Assembly (NCBI GenBank): GCA_032718475.1
Contig: JAUCBJ010001121.1
Location: 1 to 44,236, forward strand
From: Nemertoderma westbladi
Lineage: Eukaryota; Xenacoelomorpha; Nemertodermatida; Nemertodermatidae
Reading direction: 5' to 3'
DNA: 44,236 nt
The position numbers and the translations under genes are program-made. The notes below the pieces were generated by a model. The model was given only the letters and a program-made list of their open reading frames with translations, made no database searches and was not told the origin of the DNA. Of this stretch, positions 31,153 to 40,593 are shown in pieces. The stretch's first letter is position 1; the number at the start of each line of letters is the position of its first letter.

Positions 31153-31833
31153 ATGAAGGAATGTTTCAAATTTGTAATACTCGCAGTGTTGTTAGCACAT
31201 ATAAGTTTGGTTTACAGTCTATTCACGTGTAAGTCTGGAGGTATGTACAGGATAGAATCAGAGGACAAAGAATTTCAGAGACAATACGAGGAGAAAGCGA
31301 ACAAAAGTTTGGAGGAAATAGAAAACAGCGAACACTTTGGAACGGGCGTTGTGGCTAACGCAAAAGTCTGGAAAGATTCCATACTGGAACCCGGTTGTCA
31401 CAAATGCCTCATGGGATACGCGATAATAATTGGGCACGACACACGTGGGGTAGACATCGTTATTGACAGCGAGATGGGGTCTTGCTTGAATGAGAATACA
31501 ACATCACTTTGTCAGTTCTTTACATCGGATGAAGAAAGATGCCCACAGTACCTCGAAAACGGCCTCGGAAGTCTCGGCCCAGAAGGATACATGTTCCTGG
31601 ATCTCATGGAGGCTATGGGAGAAGGTTTAACCATTACCAAGAAGACGTGTCAAATCGCCTGTTGCGATGGTGTCTGCCCTCCTGTGAAATGGGAGACGAC
31701 TACAGTTGTTACGTCAAGTACGAAAGGAACAGAGGTTACCAGTACAACGGTCCCAGGGAGTGGAACAATTTCTGCGGTTCCTGTCCTCAGCTTACTTGGT
31801 GTAGCTTCCATTTACGCACTGATTTATAACTAA
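31153..31833 (+). CDS. Secreted cysteine-rich protein, probably GPI-anchored, unrecognised family
   Basis: 226 residues from ATG 31153 (GCGAATATGAAG); the frame upstream lacks another ATG. N-terminal signal peptide MKECFKFVILAVLLAHISLV with a cleavage region near YS (21-22). The mature part has ten cysteines (26, 82, 85, 111, 120, 130, 166, 170, 171, 175), with clustered pairs CHKC and CQIACC, and sequons at N50 and N115. A Thr/Ser stalk (181-203) is followed by a hydrophobic C-terminus AVPVLSLLGVASIYALIYN without a basic stop, the pattern of a GPI-anchor signal with a likely omega site near 202-204. I do not recognise the fold; ten cysteines could fit a three-finger or other disulfide-rich domain, but the spacing does not match one I can name. 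Intronless. Confidence 0.75.
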   Translation: MKECFKFVILAVLLAHISLVYSLFTCKSGGMYRIESEDKEFQRQYEEKANKSLEEIENSEHFGTGVVANAKVWKDSILEPGCHKCLMGYAIIIGHDTRGVDIVIDSEMGSCLNENTTSLCQFFTSDEERCPQYLENGLGSLGPEGYMFLDLMEAMGEGLTITKKTCQIACCDGVCPPVKWETTTVVTSSTKGTEVTSTTVPGSGTISAVPVLSLLGVASIYALIYN

Positions 31834-32199
31834 CGACTGATAAAGGATTTATGCTAAAGTATTGGTTCACTTTAAAATATCTTATGTTTCCGATAATAAT
31901 ATATGGTGGTGGTTGGGAAAGTTGACACTTAACAAAATCTCGCACACTTTCTCCATTCCTTACTGCGTTTTTTATACCATTCCTTCCAGTCTTCCAATTC
32001 TTCAATTTCTTAAATCATTTTTTACTGCCAACTGTGTGGAAAATCCTTACAGTAGGCCTAGTTCGACCTCTCATTCCATTCCTTACATGATCAATCAAAG
32101 TGTTGTTTAATATGAACCAATCCCAGGTGTCTATCTATCTATAATCGATCTGCTCTATTTCAGCTGCACATTGATATACTTTGATGTCTTAACAAGCTA
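31834..32199. other. 3' flank of the cysteine-rich gene, nothing recognised
   Basis: AT-rich, stop-dense. One AGTAGGCCTAG word near 32052. Confidence 0.45.
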
Positions 32200-32940
32200 T
32201 GATGTCTTGCTGTAATGCAGCGTACATTAAGAATGATATGCCTGTTGGTTGACAAAATTACACCCCCTCAACTCACTCTATCCCAGATTATCCGCGTCTT
32301 CAAGGCCAGTGTCCTTTAAGATGCGCCTCAAGAAAGTCATGGGCTGTCCACCATGCTTATTCACTCCATGAGGCTGCCAAAGTACAAGATTATGCATTGG
32401 CTGGGCCTCACGGCGAAAGCAATGTCCAGGGAAGCGGAGGTTGATTTTTTCAAATGTCAAGCTTGGGGGTACCAATAAGACACCTCCAATGTTATATAGT
32501 GTCTGGTTGGAGATGTGTGCATTGTACTTGACACAATGAACCCGGCGTAGCATTCTTGTGAATGTGCCATCCAGAGATTTGGTGTCCTCAGCAGTTAGAG
32601 CCCAGCATGGACTCCCATAGAGGAGTACTGGTTCTACTGCTGCTCTAAATCGTTGAACCTTTGAATCGTTGAAGTTTCCGACGTATCCAAATCCTGGAAA
32701 ATGCGGCCCTGATGCCTTTCCCTTACGTATTCGAGGGTCTTCACATGAAGTCCGGATCCATGGTCCCAAGTGTCAATCCAAGATGTGTTTCTAGCCAGAG
32801 CGTAATGATTGGGAAAACGCGTCCCGGTACCGTAGAACTAAAAACACTGCAAGCAGCATGGAACAACCTGCCCATTCCCAACATACCTTTGCGACCATAT
32901 TTACGTTTGTCCTGAATAATCTGGTCACCCAAATAAAACA
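32200..32940 (-). pseudogene. LINE family 1, C-terminal part and 3' end (copy d)
   Basis: Minus strand: FYLGDQIIQD (about 32935), decayed middle, then EPVLLYGSPCWALTAEDTKS, LDGTFTRMLRRVHCVKY, HISNQTLYNIGGV, FPGHCFRREAQPMHNLVLWQ and RRILKDTGLEDADNLG. It runs on into a decayed 3' tail (GTAATTTTGT and ATTCTTAATGTACGCTGCAT) matching copy a down to about 32200. Frameshifted upstream of 32700. Confidence 0.8.
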
Positions 32941-33510
32941 TTCCACTATATTGATACTAATCAAATTATATATAGTTTAAAATGCTAAACCTGGTGGTTT
33001 GTGATTATAGTCAGCAGTCTTCATTAAAACCCTCGTTACGCTCGTCCTGTGTCGTGGATACCACTAATTAATGTATTAAACGCAATATGTTATTTCTTTG
33101 TAATTAGTGTGTGGTTTAAATTAAATTATATTACTACTGTAGGTTTGTCTCGTTTGTCAGAAAATAAAGATTGTCGCTAGTTGGTTTACAATAACTGCTG
33201 TTTTTTTACTACTAACTTTCCCGAACCGACTCCTCGACACCCTGCACATCTGGTTACCAAACTAAATAGCACACATCATTCCACTACTGATGGTGATCAA
33301 ATTACATATCGTTCAAATTGCTAAACCAGGTGGTTTACAGTATGAGTACAGTCAGCATAGACTCGTCTACATTACACCCTCGCTACGTTCGTTCTGTACA
33401 TCTGGTCACCAAATATGCACCCTACTGCCGGTACTGAAAAAATTATATTACGTTCAATAAGTATGCTAAACGATTTTTAGGATTATAGTCAATGAATGCT
33501 GTACTCGTCT
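32920..33510 (+). repeat. Diverged tandem units with CATCTGGTCACCAAAT
   Basis: Three degenerate units (about 32920, 33245 and 33395) share ATCTGGTCACCAAA, CATTCCACTA, GATCAAATTA, TGCTAAACC, GGTGGTTT, GATTATAGTCA and CCCTCGCTACGTTCGT-like words. Spacing is irregular (about 325 and 150 bp). Confidence 0.6.
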
Positions 33511-33670
33511 CCAATGTTCTCATTTTAAAATGAGTACACCATTAATTTGGAAAATCTTGCAATTTTGTTCTCATATTTTTATAGGAGTCACTAATTAAAT
33601 TAATTATGTTCTCATTTTAAAATGAGTACACCATTCATTCGGAAAATATTTTAACTTTGTACTCAATGTT
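33511..33670 (+). repeat. 92-bp duplication with a 16-bp palindrome
   Basis: CTCATTTTAAAATGAG at 33519-33534 and 33611-33626, each followed by TACACCATT and GGAAAAT. Confidence 0.7.
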
Positions 33671-33685
33671 AAATTCTCAATTTAA

Positions 33686-33733
33686 GGAAAGGATCAGGTT
33701 ACAGTGGCACGTTATTTTAACAAAACAATAAAC
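33686..33733 (-). repeat. Dispersed repeat A, copy 4 (short, inverted)
   Basis: GGTTACAGTGGCACGTTATT then TTAACAAAACAATAAA is the reverse complement of the right part of copy 2. A C-rich stretch (CCCCTCCCCCCC) follows. Confidence 0.65.
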
Positions 33734-34518
33734 TACCCCTCCCCCCCTATCTGGGCAGTACAGACTGAGATTAGCAAGTTACAGCTACTTTGCAGTTTGC
33801 ACTGACTTTACGTTCTTTGGGGAAGGGACCCCGATAAGTGTAAAATAGTAAATATCTGAAGTTTTGTTGCATATTCCTATAAGTTGAAGAATGAGTGTTC
33901 AAGTGGGAATTCGAATTCCGTAATCAGTTCATACTGTCATATGAATTGAATATACGTTAGTCTGTGAGTCTCAGTATATTATCTGAGCGGCTCGTGTAAT
34001 TGCAATAAAGTATGTATAGGCTATTATGCTGCTATATTTTATAGGCCTAGTAAATTAATAATTAAAAAGTTGCTGCGCGCATAGCTTAAAATTTATAACT
34101 GTATAAAAAATTAAAATTTTGGATTTAATTAATTAAAGTACCCGGTAGGCGGTAGCTTAATTAAACAATGAAAAATAATGTATTAATTAATCAGAAAACC
34201 GAAACCCGTCGATAAAGTGCGGGTAGGTGCATTCTTCATACAATGTCACCGGTCACCCATCCTGCCATATCAACCAGTTGCTATGGAAAGGTAACAGGAC
34301 TAACACGATTCATAACAATGACCATTCGAAAGTGCATACTCATACTCAATATAGGCAGACGCAAACAGACAGACAGACATTACGTTTATTATTTGACGTT
34401 TTAATACATCAAGCATTTAGACTGATAGACACCTCAATATCTAATCTTATGTGTCAGACAGTAGGCCTAAGTGAGTTGTAAGTGAGTGATTAACTGGTTG
34501 AGTAGTGAGAGACTAAAA
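33734..34518. other. Upstream region of CCDC177, nothing recognised
   Basis: AT-rich. No TATA box convincingly placed before the ATG at 34519. Confidence 0.45.
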
Positions 34519-35910
34519 ATGGAGAGGCGACGAGAAACTTACACGAAGGGAAATAATCCTAATCGCAACTTTCACGACAAACATTCTGGAGCGTCTGTCA
34601 CACAACAGGTTTCCGCTATAGATGAAATCTTCGGAGTTCAAACTGCCAAACCACTAATCGAAAAGTCTTCCAGTAACGTAATAAGCCGACCGCGCTCTGC
34701 GGGTGTAAATCGTCGAGCTCCCGGCAACATCAACTTGTACAACTACGAGGAACCATGGACGGCGACCAGCGAATACATATTAACGAGTCCGCGATCTCTA
34801 GAGGCGTGTCAAAGGCTCGCGGTGAAACCGGCCGAGTTGCTCCACAAACCCAAGGAGGACTTCCTACGGGAACTCGGGGATTTAGGGAAATCTGAAGCCA
34901 TTATAAATGCGATTTACGAGGACTGCGAGAAGGAACGATTATCCAAACTGTCTGCGGTTCTGGAGGAGCGGGATTTCGTTATAGAAGAGGACAACGAGCA
35001 CCGGAGCGAGTACGGAGTCCCGGTGTATCCCGGGGTCTCGCAACTCGGACCGAACCGCTCCAAAACCGCGGCCATTTACAGGGAGATCAGTCGGTATATC
35101 GAGCAGAACGAGGCGAGGAACCCGCGTGAACGGAACGAGACGAGAAAACCTTGCAGACCGAGGAACGTCTGGGACTCGTTGGATACCCCGGAAGGTGTGT
35201 CTGGGGGTCCCACGATACCGGTTAGTCGCTCGGTTAATCTGCAGGTAACCGGACAGCGTTTGGGCGGGGTAACTCAGGTCGTTAAGGCGAGCGAAGCGAG
35301 GATACCCGATCGTAAAGCGAACGAGGAGAAAGTCAAACGGCAACTTCGACGATGGCAGGATGTTGTGCGGAAGACTGAGGTGGAAGAGATGAGGAAAGAA
35401 CGAAAAGAGTTGGATAAACGGAAGGAGCGGCTTCCTCAGCGGGACCCAGCTAGAGATCGCGTCGCCTACGTCGCCAAGATGGCGATGGATAGAGAGTCGG
35501 ACTTGTGGCGACGGGATCTGGAGCAGCGGAATGTGGCGACTATGGAGCGAGCCAATCAGGCGTCCCGGGAGCTGGTCGCCCAGCGACGGTTAGCCACGGC
35601 GCAGCGCCAGTTGGAACAGACCAACCGACACCGGAAGAACTTACAGAGAGTGGAGGAAGACAAGGAGACCGCGGCTCGCAAGTACAAGGAAGATCTAAGC
35701 GAGAAGATTAAACGGAGCGAGGAGTTGTTGGGGAGTAAGAGGGATGCGTGTAACAGCCGACAGGAGGCGTCCCGGATGTCTGAGGATGTTAGACGTCGGA
35801 TGGCAGATGAAACCTTCGACAAGAAGAATCTACGAGCCCAGCTGGAGAGCATGGTGGGTAGAAGTTACCATGGAGCTACCAAGAACACTAGTACATTACA
35901 TTTGGGTTAG
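34519..35910 (+). CDS. CCDC177: CCDC177-like coiled-coil protein
   Basis: 463 residues from ATG 34519 (CTAAAAATGG), the first ATG in frame. The N-terminal hallmark [29 protein letters not shown] and PAELL (71-108) matches the vertebrate CCDC177 segment [45 protein letters not shown] parallels LYEAYEAERRAKL. From about 280 the chain is almost all charged coiled coil (Arg, Glu, Lys, Gln). The C-terminus ([20 protein letters not shown], then [15 protein letters not shown]) matches the vertebrate tail (KLERSEQL, VREKVREETNTRSFD). The vertebrate protein is about 700 residues, so the middle coiled coil is shorter here. Molecular role is not established; vertebrate CCDC177 is also intronless in its coding part, so a single exon is not odd. 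Confidence 0.9.
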   Translation: [463 protein letters not shown]

Positions 35911-36009
35911 AATACTCCATCTGTCTGATCTGTCTGCTAATCCGTTCCCCCACTATTGGGATTTAGCGGAATTAAATAATATTGTTATGGTAAATATTTT
36001 TATAAATTA

Positions 36010-36015
36010 AATAAA
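36010..36015 (+). terminator. Poly(A) signal of CCDC177
   Basis: AATAAA 100 bases after the stop codon. Confidence 0.55.
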
Positions 36016-36257
36016 AGCAACTTGCGTTTCCTGTGCCGTTTTTTCGAGACGTTTTTTTTAAATTAAATATAATTAAATTTATCGGCATAACCACAGAACA
36101 ACGAGTACTGGTTGTATACAATTTTGTTCTGTTAATGTAATAGCTTCCCATTTACCATAATACAGTAAATTCGAGAGAGAAAACCTTTCAACAAAAACCA
36201 AGCTTTGATAAACCTCCGTTGGGGAGACAGGGGGGGAAACTGGACGCAAATACCATG

Positions 36258-36776
36258 TGGGATTTGGGATTAAGGAATTTGGGAATAAGGGATTTGGGAA
36301 TAAGGGATTTGGGAATAAGGTATTTGGGATTTGGGAATAAGGTATTTGGGATTTGGGAATAAGGTATTTGGGAATAAGGTATTTGGGATTTGGGAATAAG
36401 GAATTTGGGAATAAGGTATTTGGGAATAAGGTATTTGGATTGGGAATAAGGTATTTGGGATTAAGGTATTTGGATTTGGGAATAAGGAAGGCATTTGAGA
36501 ATAAGGGATTTGGGAATAAGGGATTTGGGAATAAGGGATTTGGGAATAAGGTATTTGAGAATAAGGGATTTGGGAATAAGGGATTTGGGAATAAGGTATT
36601 TGGGATTTGGGAATAAGGTATTTGAGAATAAGGGATTTGGGAATAAGGGATTTGGGAATAACGTATTTGGGAATAAGGTATTTGGGATTTGGGAATAAGG
36701 TATTTGGATTTGGGAATAAGGTATTTGGGAATAAGGTATTTGGGATTAAGGTATTTGGGAATATGGAATTTGGGAT
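36258..36776 (+). repeat. 15-bp minisatellite TTTGGGAATAAGG(G/T)A
   Basis: About 30 units of TTTGGGAATAAGGTA or TTTGGGAATAAGGGA with frequent extra TTTGGGA heptamers. Because 15 is a multiple of 3, long open readings appear on both strands (YLIPK and SQIPY repeats on minus). These are by-products. It begins just after a short piece of repeat A (GGGGGGGAAACTGGACGCAA, 36231). Confidence 0.95.
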
Positions 36777-36784
36777 CTGCCATT

Positions 36785-37034
36785 ATATTAGTGATTAAGT
36801 GGAATTGATTTAGGGAAACGCAATGAGAGTATAAAAGTAACAGCCAGCGCGATAATCTTTAACTTCGTATTAATATATTAAAATTACATAAATACAATGA
36901 AATGTGTATAAAAATCGAAACGTTTAGAACTTATGCATATTATTTCATTGTATTTACGTACTTTTAATATATTAATATGAAGTTAAAGATTTATCGCGTT
37001 TGCTGTTACTTTGATACTCTCATATTAGTGATTA
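36785..37034. mobile_element. Fold-back element with 13-bp flanking direct repeat
   Basis: Arms 36822-36903 and 36942-37025 are about 80-bp near-exact inverted repeats (GAGAGTATAAAAGTAACAGC against GCTGTTACTTTGATACTCTC), with a 38-bp loop. The word ATATTAGTGATTA flanks it at 36785-36797 and 37022-37034, a candidate target-site duplication. Confidence 0.75.
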
Positions 37035-38410
37035 TCGGTTTTTATTTGTTGATCGGCCATTATTGGTTGACTCAAGAAGATAGGCAATGCGTATCTCATT
37101 ATGCCTCATAATAAGCCTCTCGTCAACAGGTCTACCCCTGTAAAAGCTTTTGTGGGATAACTGATTCGTTTGCCTTGTTGGCCAGTTCCCCCCCAGTCGC
37201 TAGAATACTCTCTAAAGGGATCTATAGCTAAAAATAGTGCAAGTTACCAGCTTATTGGCTGATTTGCTGTACGCAGGCATCCGGGCTCTGTTTAATCGGC
37301 CAACAAGCCTAGGGAGGTTGCGTCATAGCCTTGTTTTTGTATCTCCCAATAGAATTTGAGTTAGCCTTGATTTTGACCTATCACAGAGCTACTGAACTGA
37401 AATTTTCCTATCTCACTGCTCTTTCTCTGTGTTGAACGGGAGCTTCGTGGAATAAGGGTAGTTGGTATCCTCGTATAGAGCAGTAGTCACGAGTTTTTCA
37501 AAGCCACGAAAGAACGGCTTTTAGTGTTTTGTGCTTTCTGCTTTTTAGCTCAACACTAGTAGGTTTAATTATAAGGACATATATCCTTTATCTGACTGAT
37601 TGCCAAAACAAACAAACTGGCTTTTAATCACTTGAACAACTGCTGCTAAAATTACCTGCTCAATCAATACCGTATACTGCTATTTGTTGTCGGTTATTCA
37701 TTATATTTGTTGATGAATTATTATATTGGAATAACGAGAAATAACCCCGGCACCCAATATTCTTGATATACCGAAGGTAAGAGAGAAAGGTTACCAATAA
37801 CGATTGTGACTTATGTTAAAGTGGTTTGAAGTGAATCTAATGTTATTTGATAGACCCTACATGAGTCAGTCTGTGTTCCTTTTATATGTGACTAAAATCA
37901 GTGAAGATTGGCAGATTAGTGTGCAGTATTGTGCAGCATTGTGTACGAGTGAGTCTGTTAAAGAAGCATTTCCTAAAGAATGCGTCATATATGTGAATTA
38001 TAATTAAGCCATATCGTTGTGAGTAGTTTAAGTCATAACTCTGTTTATATAAATAAAGCGCCACGTCCTAAAGGAACTGTTAATATTCCCGAAGGTGAAT
38101 AATATTGTCAGAGATTATATAATACTGTCAGTCGAATAATACATTAGGCTTACATAGCAATAAAATTAAACCGTCGAACCCAATCTCCCGGGAATATCCA
38201 GCGGGTGAATGGTCGCGCATAGATTGGTTTCGACTAGTGTAGTGAATCAAATACTTGTCATAGGCTAAAAAGCGATTTAATATCTAGAAGACATCTTAAT
38301 TTGGCGGGTTAAACTGCCAAAGGTCTAAAAGCACGAACATTAAAGGATATAGCTTCTTTGTTGCAGTAAGCAATAAAGTTGAAAGTACCGGTCAACCGGT
38401 AAACCTGAAT
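37035..38410. other. Intergenic or retrotransposon 5' region, nothing coding recognised
   Basis: Includes a small inverted pair GCCTTGTTGGCC (37173) and GGCCAACAAGCC (about 37293). Could contain the start of the 5' LTR of the retrotransposon to the right, but without the 3' LTR in view the boundaries cannot be set. Confidence 0.4.
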
Positions 38411-38536
38411 GGTACTTCAGTAGGTCAGTAGGCCCAACCGCTAGAACCGGTACTGCCGTAGGTCAGTAGGCCCAACTGCCAGAACCGGTACTTATGTAGG
38501 TCCGTAGGCCTAGCTGTCCTAACCGGTACTTCCGTA
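38411..38536 (+). repeat. 38-bp tandem repeat, over three units
   Basis: Units start at 38411, 38449, 38487 and 38525: GGTACTNCCGTAGGTCAGTA then GGCCCAACTGCCAGAACC. The period is exactly 38. Confidence 0.85.
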
Positions 38537-38705
38537 TAAGTACACTAGTATTATTCGATTTGATTGTTGCATACCGGTAGGCTGTTTAAGGGATTAGGGA
38601 TTGATCACCCCTTATTCCTTTATATGGTTTACTTATTTCTGTCAAGTTTTATTTATTTGTAGGCCAGTATTGAACAGAAGGCGTGTAAACCTGATCAGAT
38701 TGTAC

Positions 38706-39281
38706 AGACGATTTGTAGGCTGAGCTGTTGTCTGATTGCTGTTAAGTCTGAACGGATTGCAGTGTGTGTAGATCACCTGTCCGATTAAGTACGGTTAGGA
38801 AGTAGGGGCAGCGAATGCTGTAAGGTAAACCCCCAATTAAAGAATAAGTCGTACTACTGGGTTAGAATGCATACTCCCTAATCATTTCGGAGTCTGCATG
38901 TCCTGTAGTTTATTTAGGCTTGAGAGTAGTCTGCCATCGTTTAGTCTGTACTTTGTTTGTGTAAGTCTGTACGGGTAGCGTATAATTTTATTTAGATAAT
39001 TTGTAGGCTGGATAGTTGTCTGGCTGTTATTAGGTCTGAACGGATTGCAGCGTGTGTAGATCATTTGTCCGATTAAGTACGGTTAGGAAGTAGGGGCAGC
39101 GAACGCTATAAGGTAAACCCCCAACTAAAGAATAAGTCGTACTACTGGGTTAGAACGCATACTCCCTAATCATTTCGGAGTCTGCATGTCCTGTAGTTTG
39201 TTTAGGCTTGATAGTAGTCTGTCAGTGTTCGGTCTGCATTTTGTTTGAGTAGTTTGTACGCGTAGCGTAATATTTATTATT
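38706..39281 (+). repeat. 288-bp tandem duplication upstream of gag
   Basis: Unit 1 from 38706 and unit 2 from 38994 share GTCTGAACGGATTGCAG, CCGATTAAGTACGGTTAGGA, AGTAGGGGCAGCGAA and AATCATTTCGGAGTCTGCAT with few changes. Possibly duplicated regulatory sequence of the retrotransposon LTR or leader. Confidence 0.85.
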
Positions 39282-40593
39282 CAGAGTTTATGCGATTATT
39301 CGCAACATTCATTCCCCAAGTTTGTTCCTACAGTAATTGTGTTTGTTATACATACCGCTATAGTTAAATTAACCCCGGTACTACACGGGCTGCTTGGCGT
39401 AGGTAAAGACTGGTGATTTTGTGCATCGGTCACTCCAGCAGATGCCGTGGTTCTTTTAGCTGTTCAAGTATATTTAACTACTGATTATCTGTTGTACAAG
39501 TACTCGTACCTAATTTAGGGTTTAGTGTACAGTGCTTTCCGAGAGTAATTAGTGTAGGCATTATATTTGTGTTGTAAAGTGGTTAATAGGCACGTTCGAT
39601 TAGCTCTATTAATTTCTAGGTAGGAACACTCCGTGATACATAACGTAGAACCTATAGCGATACGGCTATAGGTCGTCAGGCGGTGGTATTTTCCTATCTG
39701 GACAACGCAGTGTATTTACTACTACTTATTATTTCAAATACCGTAGTACCCTGTCCGTTGTAATAACCAGATTTCTAACCCTTTGTTAGGCTGGTTAGTA
39801 GACTTCTTGTAAAATTACCCTAAAAATTCGTATTTTGTGTTTTTTGTAAATTTTTGTGTTTATTTAGAGATTGTAATCTCACCCGAATTGTACGTAATTT
39901 GTAGAATTAAGTAACTTAGGTAAATTAGAATCATTTGTTTTAGTGTCCTGTACGTAACACTTCACTGAAAGCGTACCGCTTTGTGTAGTGATTACCCCCA
40001 GAAATAATAACATTTATTTCAAACATTGGCTAAACCCATTCAAACGGGTATATATATATTATAAATCAAATCTAACGATTTATAAATAGTAGGCCTACCA
40101 TATAACAATTAGGTCTCAATATCAGTTGGACTACTGCTTAAATAACGGTAATAAAGTAAGTTAAAGTAACCAAGTAACCCTAAAGTTCAGAAATTCAATT
40201 ATTCTAAAATAATTGATATACCGGTATTTACGATAGGCCTATTATCTTTATTTCTGTAAATTTTAGGCTTACATTATACCGGTACTTGTAATTAATTCTA
40301 GTCCAGAATTATATATACTACAAACTGTAAGCTGTATACCGGTATTCCCGATAGGCCTATTATATATTTATATATATTTGTGCTAAAATTATACCGGTAT
40401 TCTGTGATAAACCTAGTCTGTAATAATAGTTATATATACTATAAGCATACCGGTATTCTAATATATTATATATATATCACGCTACACTGAGTAGCAGTAC
40501 CGGTAATTAATTATTAGGCTAGCAGTTAATACTGAGTTACTAGACTTGCTCAGACTGTAATACAGCAGTAGACATTCAACGGTATACATAGTC
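39282..40593. other. Leader region before the retrotransposon ORF
   Basis: No ORF. At 40218, 40336 and 40447 begin partial repeats of about 118 bp carrying ATACCGGTATT and GATAGGCCTATTAT. I could not identify a tRNA primer-binding site. Confidence 0.5.

Noticed and set aside
36079-36783. Minus-strand 234-codon frame of IPYSQ/LIPK repeats
   Set aside because: Translation of the 15-bp minisatellite; both strands are open there.
39390-39425. Primer-binding site (CTTGGCGTAGGTAAAGACTG, and the following TGGTGATTTTGTGCATCGG)
   Set aside because: Neither matches the 3' end of a tRNA I can recall well enough, and the LTR end is not defined in this window.
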